A DNA stretch of 59,681 nucleotides from an uncultured Pseudomonadota bacterium (GCA_903915625.1 CAIWTN010000031.1:1-59681); one strand, 5' to 3'; positions 26,631-36,422 are shown, numbered from the stretch's first letter. A program made the numbers and translations. The notes: generated by a model not told the origin, from the letters alone.

Positions 26631-26663
26631 GACGGGGGACATAAGTTCCCCGTCTTATTTTTT
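26631..26663 (+). terminator. strong terminator after sodB (second)
   Basis: A 9-bp stem (26631-26639 with 26646-26654, one G-T pair) is followed by TTATTTTTT. It separates sodB from the convergent lysA. Confidence 0.85.
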
Positions 26664-26682
26664 AATCAGAAGCACACTATCC

Positions 26683-27939
26683 TTAACGAAAGCCGTGAAG
26701 TTCGTTAGCCCACAGTGATTCTAGAGTCTCGCGCTGACGAATGATGCGAAACTGAGCGCCGTCGACTAAAATCTCAGGGGCGCGCGGTCGGCTATTATAC
26801 TGCGAGGCCATTGATGACCCATACGCTCCGCAGCCACGGACCATCAGCAGCTCACCTGCCACCGGAAGCGGCATCTGACGATCTTTGCCCAGAAAGTCCC
26901 CTGATTCACAGATAGGACCCACAATATCGCAGAGCGCTGTTGGTGCATTGGGTACCGTGGCGTTTACTGAGGTGATAGTGTGATAGGACTCATATAGTGT
27001 CGGTCTGATCAGATCGTTCATTGCGGCGTCGACCACCACAAAGTGTCGTTCCGGTGTCTTTTTGACGCTGATGACTCGAGTCAGCAATACGCCAATATTA
27101 CCCACAAGTGACCGTCCTGGTTCAATAATGAGGCGTAGGCCGGTTGGACGCACACCCTGAATCAGTGCCTCTGCATACTCCATCACGCTAGGTGGCTCTT
27201 CGTTGCTGTAGCGGATTCCTAGGCCACCCCCCATGTTTAGATAGCGGAGGTCGAAGCCAAGGTTCCGAACACTGGTAGATAGGGCTGCCATTTGCTGGGC
27301 GGCCTCTCTAAGGGGAGCTAAATCTAGTATTTGGCTACCTATATGGCAGGCTAGGCCTACCAGTTGCAGGCTTGGTTGACTACGAATCCGGTTCAGGAGA
27401 TCGGGTAGATCAGTTTCAGTTAGGCCAAATTTGGTTGAGTAAAGACCGGTCGTGATTTTTGCATTCGTTTGGGCGTCGATATTCGGATTGATCCGCAGGC
27501 TAATCGCGGCTGTTTTGTTAGCAGTGGCAGCTAAGCCAGCGATCATGTCGATCTCAAAAGGGGACTCGACATTGAACATGAGGATTCCAGCACTTAAAGC
27601 TTGGCGTACCTCATCCTCCTGCTTGCCGACACCGGAGAAGACGATGCGATTGGTAGGAGCGCCTGCTAGGAGGGCTCTTTGAAGCTCACCCGCTGACACT
27701 AGATCGGCACCGAGTCCAGCTGCAAAAATAGTCTTGAGTATAGATAGGTTACTCAGCGATTTCACTGCAAAGCAGGCATCTGTCGGATAGTTTTTGAAGG
27801 CGTCAAGAAGAGCCGAGCAGTGCTCCTCCAACATCTTCTTTGAGTATATGTAGGCCGGCGTGCCTACGGACTGGCTAAGTTCATTGAGGGGCAATGAGTC
27901 ACAGTGGTAGCTGCCATCTCGTAGCTGAAATTGATCCAC
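26683..27939 (-). CDS. lysA: diaminopimelate decarboxylase
   Basis: A 418-residue PLP enzyme making L-lysine from meso-diaminopimelate. The PLP lysine is in FAVKSLSN (residue ~59). Other family blocks are HIGSQI, NMGGGLG (phosphate binding), IEPGRSLV and, near the end, CESGDFLG and CGAYG, which supply the active-site Cys from the second subunit. The start is a GTG 29 bp after the tatB stop, so the two are probably co-transcribed. Confidence 0.94.
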   Translation of the reverse strand: MDQFQLRDGSYHCDSLPLNELSQSVGTPAYIYSKKMLEEHCSALLDAFKNYPTDACFAVKSLSNLSILKTIFAAGLGADLVSAGELQRALLAGAPTNRIVFSGVGKQEDEVRQALSAGILMFNVESPFEIDMIAGLAATANKTAAISLRINPNIDAQTNAKITTGLYSTKFGLTETDLPDLLNRIRSQPSLQLVGLACHIGSQILDLAPLREAAQQMAALSTSVRNLGFDLRYLNMGGGLGIRYSNEEPPSVMEYAEALIQGVRPTGLRLIIEPGRSLVGNIGVLLTRVISVKKTPERHFVVVDAAMNDLIRPTLYESYHTITSVNATVPNAPTALCDIVGPICESGDFLGKDRQMPLPVAGELLMVRGCGAYGSSMASQYNSRPRAPEILVDGAQFRIIRQRETLESLWANELHGFR

Positions 27940-27968
27940 GGCTATTAACTTTTCCGACTGGGGCTCTG

Positions 27969-28364
27969 TTAGCCTGGTTTATTGGGATTGTAGGGTTGGG
28001 CGCCGTGCGGTTGCAGTTCAGGCGCTGGTGCTGCTGACGGTTGTTGCTCAGTGGCAGTCTGATTCACGTCGCCATTGCTTGCTGGTGGAGTGTGTTGGTC
28101 TGTGAGAAGTTTATGCACATCATCACGAGCGTCTACAACAGGCTGCAGAGATTGTCGGATTGACTGGGCCTCTTCGCGCCGCATTTCGTCCTCGGCATCC
28201 CGGATGACCTGTTCAAAGGTCGAGCGGACGTCATTTGCTGTGCGGCGCAGGTGGACAAACATCCGTCCGGCCTGACGCATAACTTCCGGTAGGCGCTTTG
28301 GCCCCACTACGACCAGCGCTACGACAGCGATGATGACTAGCTCAAAAAAGCCTACCCCGAACAT
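27969..28364 (-). CDS. tatB: Sec-independent translocase subunit TatB
   Basis: 131 residues: one N-terminal helix (FFELVIIAVVALVVVGPKRLPEV; the GPKRLP hinge is typical), an amphipathic helix, and a longer Gln/Pro-rich tail. The Glu in FFELV and the length favour TatB over TatA. It works with TatA and TatC, not in this window, in folded-protein export. Confidence 0.85.
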   Translation of the reverse strand: MFGVGFFELVIIAVVALVVVGPKRLPEVMRQAGRMFVHLRRTANDVRSTFEQVIRDAEDEMRREEAQSIRQSLQPVVDARDDVHKLLTDQHTPPASNGDVNQTATEQQPSAAPAPELQPHGAQPYNPNKPG

Positions 28365-28484
28365 AGAAAATCCTTCCCTAATCGGCCATTAAGCGACAAC
28401 GTTAGGCCGTTCTTACTGTAGTGGAAAACCCTTTGAACGGAAACTAGTACTGATAGCTTAACCCGTAGCTCTTAGGTTCTGCCC

Positions 28485-29255
28485 ATGCAAAAAATCGTCA
28501 CTTGGAACGTTAACTCCGTTGGCCAGCGTCTGTCTCGTTTGCTTGCCCTTCTTGAGCGGATGGCACCTGATGTCATTTGCTTGCAGGAGCTCAAGTGTGT
28601 GGATGAAAGCTTTCCCTTCGCTGAGGTGGAGGCCGCCGGCTATCATGCCGCCGTCTATGGCCAAAAGGCCTTCAATGGAGTCGCACTCCTAAGCCGTAGG
28701 CCGGCCGAAGATGTCGTCCGCGGATTTGGTGACGGTGTTGATGACCCTCAGGCGAGGTTTATCAGTGGGCGTTTTGGCGATTTAACCGTGATGTCGGCCT
28801 ATGTGCCTAACGGTCAAGCCGTAGGGTCTGACAAATACTTTTATAAACTCAACTGGTTATCGAGGATGCAGCGCTACCTACAGGAGCACCATCGGCCGAC
28901 CGATCGGTTTATCCTGGCCGGTGACTTCAATATCGCACCGCGGCCTATCGACACCCATGACTCAGCTCTTTGGGAGGGTAAGATCTTGTGCTCGGAGCGC
29001 GAGCGGGCCGCACTTGCCGCCACCATGGACCTTGGTTTGGTGGATGCATACCGTCACATCCACCCTCAGGAGACCGCATTTACTTGGTGGGATTACCGCA
29101 TGTTAGGGTTCCAGAAGAACCACGGCCTGCGGATTGACCTGTTGCTCGCCAGCCTGCCGGTGTGCGAGCAGTTTGGTCGATGCTACGTTGATCGCGACGA
29201 GCGCAAGGGCGAAAAGCCTTCTGATCACGCGCCCGTAGTCCTCGAGTTGGCTTAG
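28485..29255 (+). CDS. xthA: exodeoxyribonuclease III (AP endonuclease)
   Basis: A 256-residue Mg-dependent EEP-fold nuclease for base-excision repair. Motifs: TWNVNSVGQRL (Asn), CLQELKC (metal Glu), SAYVPNG, AGDFNIAP (Asp/Asn), WWDYR and the C-terminal SDHAPVVLEL (catalytic His). Length matches ExoIII. It diverges from tatB. Confidence 0.93.
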   Translation: MQKIVTWNVNSVGQRLSRLLALLERMAPDVICLQELKCVDESFPFAEVEAAGYHAAVYGQKAFNGVALLSRRPAEDVVRGFGDGVDDPQARFISGRFGDLTVMSAYVPNGQAVGSDKYFYKLNWLSRMQRYLQEHHRPTDRFILAGDFNIAPRPIDTHDSALWEGKILCSERERAALAATMDLGLVDAYRHIHPQETAFTWWDYRMLGFQKNHGLRIDLLLASLPVCEQFGRCYVDRDERKGEKPSDHAPVVLELA

Positions 29256-29416
29256 CTTGCGGGGTGGCCGCCCTGGGCAAAACCCCTATTAAAATAAATT
29301 TAACATAAAATTCTGTGGGTTTAGGGAGTCGCACTCTGGACGGCTAGCCAAGATAAATGCTACACCTTATTTAGGTCGTCGGACGACATCATCACTCCAA
29401 AATTTTCGGAGGTGCT

Positions 29417-30358
29417 ATGGATGCCCGGGTTCTCTGTTGCCTGCAGCGTGCTTGTTGTAGCTTTATTTTGGGACTTAGCATCGCATGTGGTCAAAATGGC
29501 TCCGTAAGTCGCCTAGCGACCGGTAAAGCTGACCCGAACGCCTTCCCGACCTCAACCGCAAGTATCAGTAAGCTCATTGGTGATCTGCCTCTCGACAGCA
29601 ACCCAAACGTCGGGGTGGGGGTTCCTTCAGTTAGCAGCTCTCCAGAAGTTTTGATCTCTCGTAAGCAGTATGTCATTTCCTGGAACCATCAGCATCGTCA
29701 GCCAAACTATGTCGCTTGGCGACTTAGCAGTGCGGACATGGGTAACGTCCAAAGGCAAAATAACTTTGCTGTGGATCCTGAACTGGAACGGCACTTGAAT
29801 CAGCGCGGAGTCGGTCGAGCAGTCGAGCCTGAAGAGTATCAGGGCAGTTGTTTCGATCGCGGCCACTTGATTCCGTCGGCTGACCGGACACTGAGTGTGT
29901 CAGACAATAGTCAGACGTTTCTGATGTCCAATATGATGCCGCAGACGGCCAACCTTAATCGGATTTCCTGGCAACACCTCGAGCATCATGCGCGCACTTT
30001 AGTGCGCGGTACGAATGACACCCTCTACATTGTAGCTGGTCCAGTTTTTGCCGAAGACCCAGGACACATCGGACCTGACAACGACATTGATGTGCCGTCG
30101 CACAATTTCAAGATTATCTTCAAGATGAACAAAACCGGTAAGCCGCAGGTGATAGCCTCGGTTCTGATGCCTAACGTAACATCGAACGGCACGGACCCCA
30201 TTACCGACCACGAACAGGCATGCGAGGACTCGCATGGTTTTACCGAATCGCTAAGCGGGCGAAGCATGGAATCTGATTGGGAGCGTTTCAAAACATCGCT
30301 CTCAGCCATTGAAAAATCGGCAGGTCTTGACCTGGCTTTCTTGCATCAGATTAATTAG
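29417..30358 (+). CDS. secreted DNA/RNA non-specific endonuclease (lipoprotein)
   Basis: 313 residues. The N-terminus is a signal peptide with a lipobox (SIAC, Cys near residue 25). The NUC1/Serratia-type nuclease domain (~85-300) has the catalytic motif DRGHLIPSADR and the metal Asn in SNMMPQTANLN. It probably degrades nucleic acid outside the cytoplasm, for nutrient or phosphate scavenging or predation. GGAGGTGCT precedes the ATG. It converges with polA with a 22-bp gap. Confidence 0.88.
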   Translation: MDARVLCCLQRACCSFILGLSIACGQNGSVSRLATGKADPNAFPTSTASISKLIGDLPLDSNPNVGVGVPSVSSSPEVLISRKQYVISWNHQHRQPNYVAWRLSSADMGNVQRQNNFAVDPELERHLNQRGVGRAVEPEEYQGSCFDRGHLIPSADRTLSVSDNSQTFLMSNMMPQTANLNRISWQHLEHHARTLVRGTNDTLYIVAGPVFAEDPGHIGPDNDIDVPSHNFKIIFKMNKTGKPQVIASVLMPNVTSNGTDPITDHEQACEDSHGFTESLSGRSMESDWERFKTSLSAIEKSAGLDLAFLHQIN

Positions 30359-30380
30359 TTTCTGGCTTAACAGCCCAAGA

Positions 30381-33032
30381 CTAGTGCGCTGCTAACCAGT
30401 CGGGGCCCCAGCTGATATCAACTTTCAGCGGGACTCGGGTGGTGATTGCGTTCTCCATGCAGTCGCGGATAATTGGCACAACGGCCTCTACCTCGGACTC
30501 AGGAGCGCTAAACACCAGTTCGTCATGTACCTGCAACAGCATTTTGGTCTTAAGCCGATGTGCCTTTAGAGCATGATGTACTTTAATCATGGCTAACTTG
30601 ATTAAGTCGGCGGCACTGCCCTGTATGGGTGCATTAACTGCGATGTTTTCCCCTCTGTTTTGGATGGCTTGGTTGCCGTCGCGAAGCTCGGGGATGGGCC
30701 GGCGGCGACCAAACATAGTGACGCAGTAGCCTGTGGCACGCGCGCTATTTATCAACTCAGCCGTATAGCTTTTGATGCCTGGATATACTTCAAAGTATCG
30801 GCTGATAAAGTCCTTGGCCGCCGATAGTGTAACTCCCGTCTGTGCGGCCAGTCGTTGGGGCCCCATGCCATAAATAATACCAAAGTTGACGGCTTTGGCT
30901 TGTGAGCGAAGTTCCGAGCTGACGTCTGCCTCCGGAATGCCGAAAATCTTAGCAGCCGTGACGCGGTGCACGTCCAGGCCCAGCTTGAATGCTGCGATTA
31001 GATCGGTCGCCTCTGCCAAGTGCGCTAGTAGACGGATTTCTACTTGTGAATAATCGGCTGAGATCAATACGGCATCAGCCTCGGGTGGCTTGAAGGCTTT
31101 TCTGATGCGGCGACCAAGGGGCGACTGATTCGGTATATTTTGTAGGTTTGGCTTATCTGAGCTGAGTCGTCCGGTAGCAGCCACCGTTTGATTAAAGCTG
31201 GTATGTATCCGGTGAGATCGTGCATTTAAGAATTGGGGTAACGCGTCAACATATGTGCTCTTAAGTTTAGTGACTGTCCGGTATTGAAGGATTAGGTCTG
31301 GAATCGGATGAGACGGTGCCAGTTGGGAAAGCACAGATTCATCGGTAGAAAATCCAGTCTTTGTCTTCTTCAGTCGTTTCAATCCTGCAAGCTCGTGCAG
31401 CTTAAGCCTGGTGTAGAGTAATTCCTGCAGCTGTTTTGAAGAGTTAATATTAAAGGCCCCGCCCGCGGCCTCGTAGATTTGTTCTTCTAGAGTTTTAGCA
31501 AGGACGGAGAGTTCGTCAGAGTAACTTGCAAGATATTCAGCGTCGATAAATACGCCTGTGCGCTCCATATCTGCGAGCACTGGCACCAAGGGCATTTCGA
31601 TGACGGATAGCACGTGATTTAGACTGAGTTCATTAATCCGCGGTGAGATAACTTTATGTAGCTCGGATAGTAATGCTGTTTGTTCTATTAGAGTGCTGGG
31701 GAGTTCTGGTCTATCCAAATAGCGCTGGGCTAAAGAATTTAGTCCATGGTCGTAGTGATTTGGGTCGATCAAGTAGTCACAGATTTCCAAATCAACGAAC
31801 GGTGCTTTGACCTCAATGCCGATATTGAGCAGCATCTCTATAGCTAGCTTCCAGCCATGTGCTACTTTGGTTGCGGAACCTGATAAAACTGGCCGCACAT
31901 AGTATATTCCTGCCTCACTGAGAGGTACTTGAAATGCGTCTCCTTGATCGGTGATCAACGCGAGATTTATGGCCTTGTCAGCGACAATATCAGATCCTGA
32001 AGCAGCGACAGTGATGAAGAACTCGCGCGCTGATGTCGCCGCGGTATAGAGTTTTTGAGCAGTTTCGTCGTCGAGCACCTCAGTGAATGAAGGTGCTGAA
32101 TGATGAGCTGGCTGTGATTCTGGGGTAGAGGCCAGGGCGGACTCTCCGAGCACAGACTTTACTTTTTGGCTTAGGGACTTAAAACCTAGCTCTTGGTAAA
32201 AGCGGAGTAATTCCGGATTTGCGGCAGATTGTTGCCAATGACATATGGTTTGATCAAGGCTGATCGCAAGGTCTAAATCTGTTTTAAGGGTGACGAGCTC
32301 TCGTGACAAAAAGGCATTTTCGCGATCGGCAATTAAGGCTTCGCGCTGCTTTTTCGCATTAATCTCGTCAATGTGCGCATAAATTCCGGATAAGGAGCCG
32401 TAGGTTTCGATTAATTTAGCTGCCCCTTTTTCTCCTATTCCGTGGACGCCTGGGACGTTGTCTACTGCATCTCCGATTAAGGCAAGGACATCGATCACTT
32501 GATCTGGTGTGCAGTGAAAACGTTCGCGAACTGCGGCGGGGTCAACAATGACTGCGTCTTCGTTCTTTTTAGGGACGAACATCAGAATTCGATCATCGAC
32601 AATCTGCATAAAGTCTTTGTCACCTGAGACTATGTAGACTGCGAGGTCAGGACTAGCGAACCGCTTAGCAACAGTCCCTATGACATCATCGGCCTCGACT
32701 CCGGGCACTTTTAGTAAAGGGCAGCGAAGATGCTGCAGAAGACTAAAAATGTATGGAATCTGCTGAGAGAGATCTTCGGGCATCTCACCCCGATTAGCTT
32801 TATACGCAGGGTAACGCTGGTGACGGAATGTTGGTTCGGGAGTATCCGTGACCGCCAAGAGATAATCTGGTTGTTGCTCGCTGAGCAACTTATGCATAAA
32901 AAGAGCGGAGCCGTAAATGGCACCGGTTGGCAAGCCGCTGTTCGCAGTGAGAGAGCTGCGACCTAGAGCATAAAAGCTGCGGAACGCAAGAGCCATAGCG
33001 TCGATGACAAAGAGGCGTTTGAGCTGCGACAA
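30381..33032 (-). CDS. polA: DNA polymerase I
   Basis: 883 residues if started at the TTG at 33032, which has GAGG 5 nt upstream and gives the usual SQLKRLFVIDAMALAFRSF start; the frame is open to an ATG at 33110, but that adds an atypical leader overlapping the hldD promoter. Domains: 5'-3' exonuclease (~1-290), an exo-like domain (~330-500), and the polymerase with SADYSQVEIRLL, QAKAVNFGIIYGMG and LLQVHDELVF. The 3'-5' exonuclease DxE and Asp residues are missing, so it lacks proofreading. It acts in Okazaki-fragment processing and repair. Confidence 0.94.
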   Translation of the reverse strand: MSQLKRLFVIDAMALAFRSFYALGRSSLTANSGLPTGAIYGSALFMHKLLSEQQPDYLLAVTDTPEPTFRHQRYPAYKANRGEMPEDLSQQIPYIFSLLQHLRCPLLKVPGVEADDVIGTVAKRFASPDLAVYIVSGDKDFMQIVDDRILMFVPKKNEDAVIVDPAAVRERFHCTPDQVIDVLALIGDAVDNVPGVHGIGEKGAAKLIETYGSLSGIYAHIDEINAKKQREALIADRENAFLSRELVTLKTDLDLAISLDQTICHWQQSAANPELLRFYQELGFKSLSQKVKSVLGESALASTPESQPAHHSAPSFTEVLDDETAQKLYTAATSAREFFITVAASGSDIVADKAINLALITDQGDAFQVPLSEAGIYYVRPVLSGSATKVAHGWKLAIEMLLNIGIEVKAPFVDLEICDYLIDPNHYDHGLNSLAQRYLDRPELPSTLIEQTALLSELHKVISPRINELSLNHVLSVIEMPLVPVLADMERTGVFIDAEYLASYSDELSVLAKTLEEQIYEAAGGAFNINSSKQLQELLYTRLKLHELAGLKRLKKTKTGFSTDESVLSQLAPSHPIPDLILQYRTVTKLKSTYVDALPQFLNARSHRIHTSFNQTVAATGRLSSDKPNLQNIPNQSPLGRRIRKAFKPPEADAVLISADYSQVEIRLLAHLAEATDLIAAFKLGLDVHRVTAAKIFGIPEADVSSELRSQAKAVNFGIIYGMGPQRLAAQTGVTLSAAKDFISRYFEVYPGIKSYTAELINSARATGYCVTMFGRRRPIPELRDGNQAIQNRGENIAVNAPIQGSAADLIKLAMIKVHHALKAHRLKTKMLLQVHDELVFSAPESEVEAVVPIIRDCMENAITTRVPLKVDISWGPDWLAAH

Positions 33033-33093
33033 GATGGCCTCGCGGTAGGGGTTAAGGAGCCGAGCGGCGGGTCCAATCTGGGCCCGTCGTCCT

Positions 33094-33123
33094 TTGACAA
33101 TATAATGCAAATAAACTTATAAT
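33094..33123 (+). promoter_or_regulatory. consensus sigma-70 promoter of hldD
   Basis: A perfect TTGACA (33094-33099) and a perfect TATAAT (33118-33123) are spaced 18 bp apart. Transcription would start near 33130, immediately ahead of the AGGAG at 33135-33139 and the hldD ATG at 33145. Confidence 0.85.
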
Positions 33124-33144
33124 TCTGTCTACCTAGGAGAATAT

Positions 33145-34131
33145 ATGATCATCGTGACTGGCGGTGCTGGCTTCATCGGTAGTGCTCTACTCTGGCAGCT
33201 TAATTCGCAGGGCCTGAATAACCTAGTGGTGGTAGATCACCTGGGGACTGGTAACAAATGGCAGAACCTCAACAAGCGCGCCTTCCATTCTTTCATACAT
33301 AAGAATGATTTATTAGCATGGTTGGACCGTGGAGCTGACGGTACTCTAATCGAAGGGATTTTCCATCTCGGCGCTAGCTCTTCGACCACCGAGACTGACT
33401 GCGATTACTTAATGAGTAACAACCTTAATTACTCGATTAAGCTGTGGAAGTACTGCACTCGTAACAAAATCCCTTTCATATATGCGTCCTCTGCCGCGAC
33501 CTACGGCGAGGGTGATTTAGGTTTTGATGATGATCTGTTGGTTGTCCCAAAGCTGCGTCCACTAAACCCTTACGGTTTTAGTAAGCAGAAGTTTGATCAT
33601 TGGGTGACGATGCAATCACAAACGCCGCCGTTTTGGGCGGGTTTAAAATTTTTCAATGTCTATGGCCCGCAAGAATATCATAAGGGCAGTCAGTCCAGCG
33701 TGATCCCTCAGTTTGTCCCGCAAGTTCAAAAAACGGGTGCGATTCGTTTGTTTAAATCTTACCGAGATGGTTATGCGGATGGTGAGCAGAACCGTGATTT
33801 CGTCTACGTCAAAGACTGCGTAAAAATCATGGCCCATATGTTTAAGAATGCAGCTAAAGCCAAGTCCGGACTTTACAATATTGGCTCAGGCAAGGCCCGG
33901 AGTTTTGCTGACCTAGCGCGTGCAGTATTTGCAGCAACAGATCACAAGGCGCCTCGTCTTGAGTTTATTGACATGCCAGAGGCTCTGCGCCATCAGTATC
34001 AGTACCACACCGAAGCGAAGCTTACCCGTTTAAGAGAAAAAGCAGGCTACCACGAGCCGATGACTAGCTTAGAGGACGGTGTGTCTGATTACGTGCGTAA
34101 CTATTTGCTCGCCGATGACCGTTATCTTTAA
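33145..34131 (+). CDS. hldD: ADP-L-glycero-D-manno-heptose 6-epimerase
   Basis: A 328-residue extended SDR enzyme. NAD(P)-binding GGAGFIGS spans residues 6-13, and the active-site Tyr143/Lys147 lies in NPYGFSKQK with Ser115/116. FNVYGPQEYHKGSQSSV is the HldD substrate-loop signature. It makes ADP-L,D-heptose for the LPS inner core. The next gene starts inside its 3' end. Confidence 0.94.
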   Translation: MIIVTGGAGFIGSALLWQLNSQGLNNLVVVDHLGTGNKWQNLNKRAFHSFIHKNDLLAWLDRGADGTLIEGIFHLGASSSTTETDCDYLMSNNLNYSIKLWKYCTRNKIPFIYASSAATYGEGDLGFDDDLLVVPKLRPLNPYGFSKQKFDHWVTMQSQTPPFWAGLKFFNVYGPQEYHKGSQSSVIPQFVPQVQKTGAIRLFKSYRDGYADGEQNRDFVYVKDCVKIMAHMFKNAAKAKSGLYNIGSGKARSFADLARAVFAATDHKAPRLEFIDMPEALRHQYQYHTEAKLTRLREKAGYHEPMTSLEDGVSDYVRNYLLADDRYL

Positions 34132-35536
34132 GAAACGCTGGGGCAGTTTTTACTGCGGTGTTCTCATCAATTTGCTGTGGCTGATTTTGGCGCCACCTTT
34201 GGCAGTTGGTGAGATCGTTGCGGCATCTCCCGTGAAAGCAGAAGAAGCAGCGGAAGAGAAAAAAGAACCATGCGAAATTAAGTTCAAAGTTGTCGGACTG
34301 ACCACCTCCGGACTAGTTCGCACCGACCTTGCTTGGCTCAACAGTTATATCGACTATCAATTTCCGGCTGAGCTCACCCAAAGCGACCTTGCTGAACTTG
34401 AACGCAAATTAACAACGACGGCCATTTTCACTCAAGTAAAGGTCAGTCTCGAACGGCGCCCTAGTCCAGCGAATGAATTTTTTCTGCACGTAGAGGTAGA
34501 AGAACGTTGGACCACAATCCCCGTTGTGCGCGGTGCCTACGGCGGTGGCATACCGATGCGAGTGCTAGGTTTTTACGATATAAACCTACTTGGTCGGCTC
34601 TTGACGTTCGGGGCTGAGGCGCGACAATTCGGTACCTCGCCACCTGGATTTGTTATTTATGGGCGCGATCCCCGAGGTCATTCTGACCGGTATTATGTTG
34701 GCGAAGAATTCTGGCGGGAATTTCGTCGTCGGCAAGTTTTTGATCGTCAGGGAAAACAATTGGGGCAAATTAATAGTGACATGGCGATGAACCGCCTACG
34801 ACTCTTGTTCCCAATTGATAACAATTCGGGGGCCCAAATCCATCCCTGGCGTGTGGGCGGAGACATAGAGCTAGTAAAAGAGAATCCAAGCTCATTCCAG
34901 GCGAGTGCTTCAACGTCTTCTGACACATCAGCTCCCCCGGGTATCTTCCTGCGTAACCGGACACGTTTCTTGTTTAAGCTTCTTCCTACGGTAGTATTTA
35001 ATGACATTCATGTTGATCAAATTCAATTTCAGGGAAGTCGACTGAGAGTTAGGGCCGGTCCGGTTTTGACGAATGGCAAGACTGCGAGCGTTGCTGAAAT
35101 CGAAGGTTACTATTTCCGGTTGATAGGCTCGACTTGGAATATCGCCATGCGGACCATGATTGGCGAATCGACGATTGATTCATTGCAGAGCGAATATTTT
35201 CTCGGTGGTTTAGATACAGTCCGCGGTATACCAGACAGTGTTTTGTACGGAACCCACGCGGGATACACCAATGTCGAGCTGCGGCACATGGAGCTTAAGT
35301 CAAAGTATTTATGGTTACAGTCTGCTGCCTTCATTGATGCTGGGGAAGCTGGCGCAAGCTGGCAGGATGCTGGCACGAATGGCCGAGTATCTGCGGGCAT
35401 TGGTGCGCGGTTCTCGGTGCCACAGGTTTATAGGCTGATGCTTCGTATTGATTATGCATGGAGTTTGGTCGGCCCGCAGACGCAAGGGGTGACCCTGGGC
35501 TTGAATCAGTTTTTTGATGCCCTAACTCCGTTATGA
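34115..35536 (+). CDS. BamA/TamA-like outer-membrane protein (POTRA + D15 barrel)
   Basis: 473 residues from the ATG at 34115, overlapping hldD by 17 bp (an upstream in-frame ATG at 34079 is less likely). The N-terminal hydrophobic stretch (~10-32) is a signal peptide. One POTRA-like unit (~47-130) precedes a surface-antigen barrel with the conserved late-barrel YFLGGLDTVRGIPDSVLYGT and FIDAGEAG. BamA has five POTRA domains, so this is a short paralogue for insertion or export of another client, possibly linked to LPS because of the hldD neighbour. Confidence 0.8.
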   Translation: MTVIFKKRWGSFYCGVLINLLWLILAPPLAVGEIVAASPVKAEEAAEEKKEPCEIKFKVVGLTTSGLVRTDLAWLNSYIDYQFPAELTQSDLAELERKLTTTAIFTQVKVSLERRPSPANEFFLHVEVEERWTTIPVVRGAYGGGIPMRVLGFYDINLLGRLLTFGAEARQFGTSPPGFVIYGRDPRGHSDRYYVGEEFWREFRRRQVFDRQGKQLGQINSDMAMNRLRLLFPIDNNSGAQIHPWRVGGDIELVKENPSSFQASASTSSDTSAPPGIFLRNRTRFLFKLLPTVVFNDIHVDQIQFQGSRLRVRAGPVLTNGKTASVAEIEGYYFRLIGSTWNIAMRTMIGESTIDSLQSEYFLGGLDTVRGIPDSVLYGTHAGYTNVELRHMELKSKYLWLQSAAFIDAGEAGASWQDAGTNGRVSAGIGARFSVPQVYRLMLRIDYAWSLVGPQTQGVTLGLNQFFDALTPL

Positions 35537-35558
35537 AGTTCTTGATGAAGTCATCAGA

Positions 35559-36422
35559 TCAGATGCGGGTGCACGGGATCTCTTCGCCTGTGGCGACTCG
35601 GACCATGTCCATGTCGGTGTCGCTACGTAAGAAAATTTCGAGATCCATGCCATTATATTTTTCAATGGCACTGGTTGTCACTTTGAGGGTCGCATCAGGT
35701 TTGCCTTGCGCGTGACTGATGTTCATATTGCCAGCCAGCCAAATCCCGCCACGGTCCGAACTTGTATTCGTGATTTCAATGTAAAACATACTGTCGGTGC
35801 GCAGGTTCATTTGCCATTGGTTGTTGGCTTTGTCTGTGCAAAACCATTTGCCTACGATTGGGTCCAATTTGCCACCGGTCTGGCCGCTTTCCTGCCCACT
35901 ACCGTTGTTTGTAGCTGCTGGCTGATTATTGGGCTGTGCGTTAGCTTCATTGCTAGACGCGTGTAGGTCTGGGGCGAAGTTCAGTTTCACCTGATCATTG
36001 GTCAGCTCAAAGGTGTTCCCGATCAGCCTATAATTTATTAGTGCCTGAGTGCCGGCAAGGCCGATTGTTGAAATGGTTGATTGTTTAATGTCTAACATCA
36101 ACGATGTCTGGTCGATGATAGTGAAGTTGCCGCCGATGAAAGCATTGGTGATTTGCGTCAATTCAATTCGGAAAGTTCCCGATTTCGCTTCGTTACCAGT
36201 GAAAGTTGCGCGGGCCGGTGTCTCATTAAGGCTAGCGGAGTTGTCTTTGTTGGCATATTTGCCAGTCCATTGGCCTAGGAAGCTGCCGGTAGCTGCAGGA
36301 TTAGCCGAGCCAGTGGAGCCAGCGCTGCCATCCGGATTTGTACCTGCTCCCTTGCACTGGTAAGTGCAAACAGCAATTAGACTCAGAGCTAGTATTTTTG
36401 ATGTGATCAAATTAAAGCGCAT
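35559..36422 (-). CDS. putative lipoprotein, unknown function
   Basis: 287 residues from the ATG at 36422 (GGAG 6 nt upstream). The signal peptide ends at TYQC, a lipobox with unusual Gln at -1. A low-complexity Ser/Gly/Thr linker follows, then two similar beta-rich segments (each with a G.W near LGQWTGKYANKDN and IVGKWFCTDKANN). These resemble lipocalin-like stability or adhesion folds, but I recognise no family. It converges with the BamA-like gene, with only 22 bp between. Confidence 0.6.
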   Translation of the reverse strand: MRFNLITSKILALSLIAVCTYQCKGAGTNPDGSAGSTGSANPAATGSFLGQWTGKYANKDNSASLNETPARATFTGNEAKSGTFRIELTQITNAFIGGNFTIIDQTSLMLDIKQSTISTIGLAGTQALINYRLIGNTFELTNDQVKLNFAPDLHASSNEANAQPNNQPAATNNGSGQESGQTGGKLDPIVGKWFCTDKANNQWQMNLRTDSMFYIEITNTSSDRGGIWLAGNMNISHAQGKPDATLKVTTSAIEKYNGMDLEIFLRSDTDMDMVRVATGEEIPCTRI

